A DNA stretch of 64,000 nucleotides from Thereva unica (Eukaryota > Arthropoda > Insecta > Diptera > Therevidae). Within the stretch, counting starts at the first letter, position 1. Each line of letters starts with the position of its first letter. Location: assembly GCA_949987705.1 (NCBI GenBank), contig OX465284.1, forward strand, positions 68,495,470 to 68,559,469. Direction: 5' to 3'. The translations under genes were made by a program, and so were the position numbers. The notes under the pieces are model-generated. The model had not been told where the DNA came from. It saw nothing but the letters and a program-made list of their open reading frames with translations, and searched no databases. Below, piece by piece: positions 51,874-61,700 of this stretch.

Positions 51874-52672
51874 TAGTCCAAGAGCTAGTGACAGATTTGC
51901 AAAGTGATTTTGCAGAGGATGGGCCTTTGATTATGTTAGATTACTTAAAGCACAACTGATTAAGACTAATCGCCAATTCGAGTCTACTTAAGTTTTAATT
52001 TTATGACCTTTCGAACTTGTAGATTTTTTGCCCATGAAAAAAGTGATATTGCAGAGGTTGGGACTACGATAATTAGTTTAGGAGTTAACATTTGCTCTGA
52101 CGTCAATCAACCAATTTTTCTCAATTAAACTGAAAGTATTAATGGAAAGGAGATGGGATTGAAAATGTAGCATTTGGTAGATACCAAGAACCTATGGTCC
52201 AAATTTTGGGTTCTGCAAAATCACTTGGGTCATACCCAAAATGGCTACAAAATCAAAAGCCGCCAAAATGGAAACCTTGATTACATATGAGATGGGCACC
52301 CGAATTTGGGCTATTGGTGGTCTATCTCACCATTATACCAAATCCCATCCTCTGCAATATCACTTTGTTCAACTGGACCAAACCGACATTTTCAAAAATT
52401 CCCAAAATTCAAACCTAACCTCCAAACGAGATGGCAATCGGAATATGAGGTGGGAGCAACCCAATTTACCTATATACCAAGTCCCATCCTCTGCAATATC
52501 ACTTTTTTCATGGGCAAAAAATCTACAAGTTCAAAAGGTCATAAAATCAAAACTTAAGTAGACTCGAATTGGCGATTAGTCTTAATCAGTTGTGCTTTAA
52601 GTAATCTAACATATATCAAAGGCCCATCCTCTGCAAAATCACTTTGCAAATCTGTCACTAGCTCTTGGACTA
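51874..52672. mobile_element. Long-TIR element, ATG duplication
   Basis: 799 bp with arms of about 190 bp (51874-52065, 52486-52672). It begins TAGTCCAAGAGCTAGTGACA and ends TGTCACTAGCTCTTGGACTA. ATG lies on both sides (51871-51873, 52673-52675). CCATCCTCTGCAATATCACT recurs inside. No coding content. Confidence 0.88.
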
Positions 52673-53391
52673 ATGCCGTAGGTGAAGAATCGAAGAATTT
52701 TATTGCCTACTTTTAACCTCCTCAATATCAATGGCAAAAGCTTTTATTCACGATATGCTTCTTTTACCTGTATGTTTTGTGTTAAATCCTAGAACTTGAA
52801 TTTGACCCACTTCCGTATAAGGTATAACCTTTGAAAAGAGAAGAGAAGGTAGCGCAATTAATTAAAATCGGGGAAGCATTTCGGTAACACTTATGCACAA
52901 TATTCTTTAGTACTTGTGTATAACTCGTACAATGTGGAGGTCATACTTAGTCCGAAAACCAGGAAGGGTTGCGTTTCTCAGCAACCATCCCGATGAGAAC
53001 ACTTGACTTGGCAAAATGTTTCGAGCAAACCAAACCTGAACAAATTTCGCTACGCCTCTGTTCTAGATAGACAATGTATTTTGTTGTTGCGGTCAAGTTT
53101 GTTTACATTTCAAATTGTAGAGAAAATTGTACACTAAGATCGGTTCCTTATCTTTTCTATTCAAAACTTCAGAATTTGCACATATAGTTCTGACAAATTT
53201 TGTAAAAAAAAATATAATGGCTGTTCCATGATAACGGCCGAATTTTGCAATTGTGCTCCCCGACAATGGTATCACATGAAAGGGTATGACAAGTAGAATA
53301 CAACTAGCTAAGTGGCGTTATTCCAAATTCAAAATGGCGGCCAACACAAAATGGCGGATTACCTTTATCTTATCATCTCATTTGCTACGGG
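52673..53391. other. Mostly unrecognised
   Basis: Near 53276 a GAAAGGGTATGACAAGTAGAAT piece relates, in reverse, to the tandem unit at 27.8-28.7 kb. Otherwise no ORF or element seen. Confidence 0.4.
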
Positions 53392-53455
53392 CATGGAGCC
53401 TAGACAAGGAGTTAAAACTCCGTGTTGTCAAATTTTGTTTGATTGAGTGAGGGCG
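53392..53455 (+). repeat. 64-bp direct repeat, first copy
   Basis: Identical to 54981-55044: CATGGAGCCTAGACAAGGAG to GAGTGAGGGCG, with a small hairpin GGAGTTAAAACTCC. The second copy lies inside the long-TIR element at 53985-55545. Confidence 0.85.
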
Positions 53456-53984
53456 CCACAGTCACATGTACCCCAACAAACATGGCCGAGTATATTCATC
53501 CGGTTGATGGCAAAGTCCGTTATCTGCTAAGATATTTTATGTTTACGCCTAACTTAAAAAATCAGCTTCTAAATTGGATTTATATCGATGTCATTTTTCG
53601 TATTTAATTGAATTTTGAATTTTCCAATGAAATTATTAATATATTCCAATGAATTTTTTTTGCATTGCTTCATTTTCGGGTAAAATTCTGCTAACTTCAC
53701 GGGCACGTCAGCTTTAGGCGACATCTGTGGCAAACAATGAACTAGAAGTTTAGTTTCTGCTACCCATCCATTTCCGGTTATTTTTCCCATAAGAGTTATA
53801 TCTCCTTGTATAGGCTCCATGGCTACGGGTATCAAATGAAAATGTATGGCAAGTAGAATACTATTAGCTGTTTGGCGTCATTCTAAATTCAAAATGGCAG
53901 TCAAGATGAAATGGTTGTTTACTTTTTTCACAACTACCTCGGTATGGGGTATCTAATGAAAGTGTATGACGAGTATATAGACGG

Positions 53985-55545
53985 AGAGCTGGCTACATAA
54001 AAAAGTAAGGTATAAGGTACATGAAATATGAATATCTAGAGAGGTGCCATTAGTGGTCCCGGACACCGGGTGGCTAATCTGCCAGCGCGATTAGGAAGAT
54101 TAAGGCGGGGGCGGACGATCAAAGATGACAAATTATACATAGAAAAAAATGATAATGCTCATGGATAAAAATTATTGATAGTGAAGTATTTGTTGCTACG
54201 AAACGCGGGAAATTATTGGCAGACGCTTTCGTGGAAGATAAATGGCCGGCAGACGTCAACAAAGTGGCGTTATCGTTGATGCGAAAAAAATGATAAGCCT
54301 CATGATTAAAAATTTTTGAGAATTATCATTAAACTGTTGAGGAAGCTGTGTGTTGAATGGCAGACGAAAAAATGAAAGACAACATCGAGGCAGACGGTAT
54401 TGAAGAGCGCGGTCTCGTATTAACGAGAATCAAAAAGTTGTGTTATAGATTTTTGAAATTCGCTTTTTTGGCTAAACTACATTGTAGCCAAATTCTTAAG
54501 GCAGTTTTCTGTACAGATCTCAAAATGTCTATTAATGACAAAGAAGTGAAACGTTTTTTTGTGATATCTTTTTAAACGAGCGCGAACTTGCTGCACAAGT
54601 AAACAAAAAAGGAATCGATGCTCTTTTTGAGTCTGCTAACCAAAATAATGATGGTATTTCAAGAAAGTAAAATGCTGTCCGTGATAGCATCTCAAACCAA
54701 GCTTCATAATGATTGTAGAAGTATATACAATAAAAAGGCGCGGACTCGGAAAAGTTCAGAATTTGATACTGATAGTAACTCACAGAAACGTATACGAAGC
54801 ACGGGATCTTTTGACTGGGATAATTTGTGTTTTATATGTAATCATGGTAATAACTTATCAGCAGTAACATCGAGGTCATTCCAAATATGTGAGAATATTT
54901 TACAAAGCAACAAGGTGACTAAAAATGTCCGCGATTTACTTACAAAAACCCCGAATTTATTATAGACGGAGAGCTGGCTACATGGAGCCTAGACAAGGAG
55001 TTAAAACTCCGTGTTGTCAAATTTTGTTTGATTGAGTGAGGGCGAGGGCATAGAGGGGAGGGCATGAGGGCATACATAGAAATATCAGAATAACATACGA
55101 AAATATATCTATCGAGCCCGCGCTCTTCAATACCGTCTGCCTCGATGTTGTCTTTCATTTTTTCGTCTGCCATTCAACACACAGCTTCCTCAACAGTTTA
55201 ATGATAATTCTCAAAAAATTTTAATCATGAGGCTTATCATTTTTTTCGCATCAACGATAACGCCACTTTGTTGACGTCTGCCGGCCATTTATCTTCCACG
55301 AAAGCGTCTGCCAATAATTTCCCGCGTTTCGTAGCAACAAATACTTCACTATCAATAATTTTTATCCATGAGCATTATCATTTTTTTCTATGTATAATTT
55401 GTCATCTTTGATCGTCCGCCCCCGCCTTAATCTTCCTAATCGCGCTGGCAGATTAGCCACCCGGTGTCCGGGACCACTAATGGCACCTCTTTAGATATTC
55501 ATATTTCATGTACCTTATACCTTGCTTTTTTATGTAGCCAGCTCT
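53985..55545. mobile_element. Long-TIR element (arms about 430 bp) with a protein fragment
   Basis: Begins AGAGCTGGCTACATAAAAAA (after TAGACGG) and ends with the inverse at 55545, followed by TAGAC. Arms run about 53985-54415 and 55116-55545 and are nearly identical. Each arm encodes MADEKMKDNIEADGIEERGL when read inward. The centre has a decayed ORF (54575-54965), a second TAGACGGAGAGCTGGCTAC (54963) and the second 64-bp repeat. TAGAC may be a 5-bp TSD. Confidence 0.8.
54575..54965 (+). pseudogene. Unrecognised protein fragment with HNDCRSIY and FDWDNLCFIC
   Basis: Two frames joined by a frameshift near 54690: ERELAAQVNKKGIDALFES, then THNDCRSIYNKK (H-x2-C) and SFDWDNLCFICNHG (C-x2-C), then a helical tail ending at the stop at 54963. 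The paired motifs look like a zinc-binding start of a larger protein. I have the impression of seeing this pattern in uncharacterised invertebrate proteins, but I cannot name a family. Confidence 0.45.
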
Positions 55546-55689
55546 TAGACTAATAGTACAGTAAGCTTCATTTTATATTTAATCACAATACGACAACGGG
55601 AAGTAAATCAATAAAAATAGGCAAAACAACTTTTAAGTTAAATGGTTTTATTTGAAATCATAAGCTGTACCAAAAACTAGAAAATAATA

Positions 55690-56153
55690 GGTCTGTTCCA
55701 ATAGAAAACCTGGCCTGTCGTAGCCTGCGAAAAGTTACTTGATGGGTGGGGGAAAATTTAGTGAAAATCCCGAAGAGCGAAGGAACGCTTTTTGGGATGT
55801 TTTGTGCAAATCATGAAGACCATAACCTAAAAACCACTTGTGTTCTCAAAATAACATAAAACTATTGAAATTAATAAATTATTTATGAAATTATTCGAAA
55901 TCTTGTAGTAAGGCACTAAATGAAGAAATTATTTTCAGCATATCGTAGTCATTTTGTGTTGACACGACAAGTAACAGCTGTTTTTAACATATTGAAAGCC
56001 GTAAGATTTCACTCCACCTAAAATTCAACTGCAGTTTCTTGGTTGAGGGGAAAGCAAAAGTTTCCCCGCTTTTCCGAGCATGAGATTCTATTGGAACAGC
56101 AATTGGGCCCCGCGGGATCCCGCATTCTCTATTGGAACAGACCCTATTAGAAA
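55690..56153. mobile_element. TIR element related to the 16-kb palindrome
   Basis: 464 bp. GGTCTGTTCCAATAGA and TCTATTGGAACAGACC. The inside parallels arm A at 15.8-16.1 kb: AACCACTTGTGTTCTCAAA, ACTATTGAAATTAATAAATT, GGCACTAAATGAAGAA, GGGATCCCGC. Confidence 0.8.
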
Positions 56154-56191
56154 ACGAACATGGTCCTTCTTGAGATTCTATCTTCCGGTAA

Positions 56192-56388
56192 CACGGTATA
56201 CAGAAACAAGGTAATGTAAAAGACTGTATACGGTATTTTAGTGCTGACGTCACGTAGGGGACACTTCCCATATAAAATCGAAGCTGTTGTTGTTGTTTCT
56301 ACATTAGGGCTGACGACCAGGCGCCCACTTTTTACGGTTTTCGAAGCTGTCGTCTCTTTTACATTACCTTCTGTTTCTGTATACCGTG
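56192..56388. mobile_element. MITE with CACGGTATACAGAAAC termini
   Basis: 197 bp. CACGGTATACAGAAACAAGG and AATGTAAAAGAC pair with TCTTTTACATTACCTTCTG and TTTCTGTATACCGTG. The TSD is unclear. Confidence 0.78.
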
Positions 56389-56689
56389 GTCTGTTAAGAA
56401 ATCGTGGAATTTTCTCATGTCATTTTCTCGTGCCGTTTTCTCATGACGTATGCCAAGGGGCAGTTGTGCCGCTGCGTCAACGGATTAAGCAATATTCTGG
56501 GGAGTTGAACAGACTGAAATATAAACATGGTGCGCATTTGAAATATATTTTTGGTGGGTTTGGAAACACACTTTTCTAGACAAGTCTTTCTTATTTAATT
56601 ATAGTGGTTATACAGGTTTTTATTATTTTGTTCTACTATTAGCGTCAGTGTTAAAATACTGTATATAAAAATAAAAATATTGTTACGTT

Positions 56690-57840
56690 TTTACGGCTTA
56701 ACGGATTCGTAGGATTAATTAAGGAATACACTTTTTAATTATCCACACAAAAATTTATTTATTACAAACCAAAGCACAATTTAAACACAGTTTTTATAGT
56801 TCACTATGTATAATTACTTTCAATTTAATATTTCGCACTATTAAATTCTATCTATCGCTTTATAATTCACATTTAAATCACCACTTTCACTTTCAAATCA
56901 AAACTGACTCACTCAGCGCCTGCAAGTCACTTTTATTTCCCAGTTCTACCTTTATCTAACTTCTGGAACCTTCGTCCCGTTTCTAGCGCCTAGTGGTATG
57001 TTCTTTTCTTTTCGGCAAGAAGCCTGAAGTTGTCTTTAATTATCGCTCGTTCCAATTTTAGTTTAGGGTCTGTGCCAAAATAGCAATTCAAATGTCAATT
57101 TGTATGGAAAACCCATTTCAATTGGTAAATTTGATATTCGACGGTTTGCGTCTATGGAAATGCTGAAATATAAACATTTCAGTTTTTACTTTAATCAAGT
57201 CAGCCGTTAAATAAATTTAAAAAAGTAAACAAGTAATAACAATAAACGGAGATGAAAAATGTTTAGAGAAAAATATTATGCAAACAAAATCTTGCTCTGA
57301 TTTTTTTCCACCCAAATATGCTTGTCTGATATCTTAATATCAACTGGAAAACACGAAATAAAAGTAAAAATATAAAAACAAAACATAACTGGAAACCAGT
57401 TATTAATTATTTATGGTTTTAAACACTCGCAAGAAGACATGATTTTAGTACAATAATTTTAGTTTTGCAGGAAGAAACTAAAAAAATATTGCAATTAGGG
57501 ATAACGCTCATTCATTTACAAGAAGAAGAATAAACAATCTAACAATCTAATCTAAAATAATAAAATATTAAAAATTTTCAACAAATGTTTGTTTTGTCGT
57601 CCATTTTTACTGAATTTTTTAACTGTCATTGAAATGTGTGAATTGGGATTTTGGCACACTTTAGAATATCGAAGGGCCTTGGGAAATGAGAAAAATTCGA
57701 AATGGTATTTTGGCAAACGGCCTTAGTACATAAATCATTAGTTCAGACAACAACAAGAGACGTTAACGACAATCGTTGATTCAGCTTTTTAACGAACAGA
57801 TGGCGAATAAATCATCACAATATCATTAATTTTTTGAAAA
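56690..57840. repeat. Composite repeat, copy 2, with inverted core
   Basis: 56690-56900 begins TGTTACGTTTTTACGGCTTA and may be LTR-like (solo LTR possible, unproven). 56915-57060 matches the left flank of copy 1. The core, about 57065-57722, runs opposite to that of copy 1: GCAATTCAAATGTCAATTTG comes first here and last, in reverse, at 48.6 kb. 57723-57830 matches the right flank, without the 71-bp MITE. Confidence 0.75.
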
Positions 57841-58189
57841 TATGTATAAGGCTTTTCTGTTGATTTAAAATGACACCTCTTGTTGAAAGAGACTAAAGAT
57901 TATTAGTCCGGGGAAGCTAGTAAAAAAATCGCACGAAAGGAGATGAAACTCCAAAATGGCTGAAAATTGGCCCACAGCTTCCTCGTGACTTTTTAAGAAA
58001 ACAATTTCGAAATCCAAACAAATCATGGCCGCTGGAGATATCGCGTTTTCCGCAGTTTTTCATGTATTTTGATTTTTATAGGTCAGATGAAACAAGTTGT
58101 AGAGAATTTCATTGTCAACATTTTGGGCCCTCGCACGGGGTTGTATGACCTATATTTGTATATCTAGGCAGGGGCCTCAAAATCCACCT
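57841..58189. other. No recognised feature
   Basis: Unique-looking AT-rich sequence without ORF or repeat structure. Confidence 0.4.
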
Positions 58190-58640
58190 TAGCTTGCCTC
58201 GACAAAGTGCAAAATCGTGTCATCAAACTCAGTGGTGTTACATTCCTCTCTATGCTTTGTCGCTATTACCATAGCGACTATTTCACTGATATTCAGAACC
58301 TCTTTCCTGCACGGAAATATTTTTCCGCCACACAAGACTAGCCCGTTCGACCCACCCGCATACCCCGCAGCCCAACCCTCTTGTGCTCAATACGATCTCG
58401 AAATTCGCGTATGAACTCGACTGTGGAATAAACTCCCACAGCCAGTATTTACGAACTCGTACAACATCTTAGAGCTGAAACGTGAGGTTCATCGAATTTA
58501 CTGAGCATCCCAGACCAGATATTTCCTATTCCCCTCTATTCTTTAAACCGAGCTTACTACTAGACATTGGATCATATCTTTAACGACAAGAGAAACTGGT
58601 AGTGCAATATTTTTCTTACACTGTTTCTTGCGGGAAAAAA
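58190..58640 (+). mobile_element. Jockey-like LINE copy 6, decayed 3' end
   Basis: Plus-strand pieces: KVQNRVIKLSG, FLSMLCRYYHSD, a corrupted RLW-type segment, then a 3' UTR with CTTACTACTAGACATTG and ACTGGTAGTGCAA. Several frameshifts. Confidence 0.65.
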
Positions 58641-58766
58641 TTAAGTTGTATTTGCCGAGACCCCCTTCTCCCCACTAGAGAATGGGTGAGATTCGGGTCG
58701 ACCACCTCCGCTAGCCTAAGAGCCTCCAAAGAAACAAATTCGTATTATAAGAATTTATTTTGAATT

Positions 58767-61700
58767 TCAAAACATTTTCGTAAAAATGCTGTTTTGTAAA
58801 TGATAAATGCTTGAAAACTTTTCTAGTAATGTTTTTTTACAACTTTTAAAGATTGTGTTACAAGGAGCTCCAGATTTGCCCAAAAATTCCGCTTGAAAGT
58901 ACTCATTATCGCTGGGAGTTTCTATAGGCTCTTTAGATGAAGAAGGCCTGTCAAAATTTGAATAGAATTTAGTAAGAATTAAATAATTTTACAATTATAC
59001 ATACGTTAGTAAAATGTGTATTAGTTCACCAAGCAGGCCGTTTTCATAATGAAATGGTATTTCTGCAGCTTCACAGATGCTTCTTAGTAAACACGCTCTT
59101 CCTTCTAATCCCATTCTGGAAAAAATATATATTTTTGAAAATGTACAATTAGCAAGTAGCTCATAATAGAAAGCCATTTAGAAGCTCTTTTTCAACACCA
59201 GTTTTTTCACAACCTGCCCCAACTTGCCAAATTAAACTGGAACCTATTGTGACATAGAATTCCAAAAGTGTTTTGAAAAACTGAAGAACACACACGTGTG
59301 GTACGTATGTGGTCATTTTTTCCTGCCCGATATCGCTCGATCCAAAAATATATCTACTTCGTGGAGGTGTGGTTCGAAGCGAATTAACGGAAATATGATC
59401 ATAAAATTTTCCCGGACCAGTTTTTATTTAAACGACGTAAGTGACTTTTCTACCAACATAATATCGCGCAAACCAATAATGATAACGACTTTTTGGAGGT
59501 GTCGATCGTAGCATATTGCCGAAGTTATAGTATGAAAAGATTTTCTTAAAATTTGGTGCAGCAGTTTTTTGTTTCAACGGCGTACGTATTTTTTACCTGC
59601 TCGACATCGCGCCAACCAAGAATGACATCAACATTGTTGCGATGTCGTTCGAAGTGTATTAACAAAAGTATGATCTGAAAAGCTTTTTATATAATTCGGT
59701 CAAACCGTTTGTTTGTTTCAACTACGGTCATGATTATAGTAGCTGCACGATATCGGTAAAACTACAAATGATATCGACTTCTTTGAGAAGCCGATAGAAG
59801 CACATTTATTAAAACATGCTCTGAAAAAAAATTTATAACATTCGGGCGAGTCGTTTTTTTGTTTTAATGAAAAGAATTTGACTAGAGGTTGATTAGAATT
59901 TATTATATCTAATAGTTTCGTTTGAATGAAATCCGTTATAAATGAAGTTACCTCCTGTGGATTCTGTAGAGCGATAGCTTCCCAACCAGACATCACTTGT
60001 CAAAATCGGAGCACTCTTTAAAAACCGTGCAAAATTTACGAATTTTTCAAATCTTAGATCAGCACTTTTTGGATGAGAATTGTTTTTCAAGTCCTGCAGT
60101 TTCTAGAAATTGAGGTTTATGCCGGAATTTCCAGTAATTACTGAAAAATTTAGTCTTTTCGGTCAAGTCCTTTATATTGATTAGTTTTGGTAATATGTAT
60201 GTATCCTGAAATCTTTCAAAATTTCAAATTAAGTCATTCGCTTCCCAGTTTATCGGCGGCGCTAACTACTATAATCGTTATTTGAACTAGCTTCTCTCAG
60301 GAATACTTTGTCACCAGTTCTGATACTAGTCAATTTTTCACTAGTACTTTTTCGCTAACTATTTTCAAAGTAGTAAGTTTATTAATATTATATTATTTAA
60401 TATTTCCAAATTTTTTCTATGTGTTAGTTTAAAGAACCAGGCTTATGAACTATTTTTACAAAACGGTCATGTAGTATGTCAAGCGATCTACGCATATGGG
60501 CAAAATTTAAAGTTGATCGGTTATATTTTCTACTTTTTAGTCTATTATATGCCTTAGAATGACGTCACACAGCTATTGTATTCTATTTGTCATACCCTTT
60601 CATTTTATACTCATATCGAGGGTCGGGGAACACAAATGCGAAATTCGGCTGTCATTCTGATTTTATTACAAAATGGTCAGATTGCATTGCCACGCGAACT
60701 ATACTTAATTTGAAGCTGATCGGTTGCAAGTGGGCACAAAACCAAGTTGCACGATTTGTCTGCATTATATTACATAGTACACTTAAATACATACATACAT
60801 ACAGGCATAAAGATGAAGCTAATAGCCCCCGTTCACGCACAATACGGTTTAGAAGTTCGTTTATGAATAGAACAACTCGACTGTGGAATAATCTCCCGCA
60901 GTCAGTATTTCCAAACCCGTACAACCCCTTAGAGTTCAAACGTGAGGCTCATCGTCATTTTCTTCTACACCCTCCAGACCCCCTCTAACCTTTCCTATTC
61001 TCCTCTTTTCTTCAAACCAAACTTACTACTAGACATTGCACAATGAACTGAATGACATGACGGACTGGTAGTATAAAGGGTTACACCTAAGCTTGGTTTT
61101 TTCATATAAAAAATAAATAAATAAAGCGTATAAAAAAAGGAAACTATTGATTCGTTTTGAAACGATTTTCTACTCCTGCGCTTACTCCTTTGCTGTGTCA
61201 ACATTCTGTGTAGTGACGAGGAGCATTTTCGCACTTGAGGGAACGCCAATAATAATATGCGTTATTGGAGCGAGCATAACCATAAAGTAAAGTAGTCCAT
61301 AAAAAGTCCCTCCACGGTACGACGACCACTGATTGGCGCGCAGTTTCCAGCAAAGGCACTATCGGTATTTTTTTGGCGAACGTTATGCCAGGTTCACATT
61401 ATTCCAGTAGCAATTCAGTCCAGTGACTGGATTGACAGTCTATTTTTTCATTCGTTGTGTTATGTAAACATTCATTGTTTTAGTTCCACAACTCCTAACA
61501 ATGATAAAGTTAACTAAAAATCAAACTCTTACCTTGATACCGACCAATAAATTTTGAATGACTTCAGCAATGTAACGCATGCCTGTTCCGCAGATCAACG
61601 GAGATCTCAACTAATACCAAATTGCGGCTGTTCAACTCCAATGTTAAGGCAGTTCTTTTGTACGGTTGCGAAACATGGAAAGTCACTCAATTCATCACAG

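Noticed and set aside
53569..53835. 88-aa minus-strand ORF near a DM4/12 gene
   Set aside because: Considered as a further host exon, but it has no DM4/12 motif and sits among repeats; not supported.
56690..57060. Solo LTR
   Set aside because: Starts with TGTTACG, but I could not find a matching end or a TSD; kept only as a note in the composite repeat.
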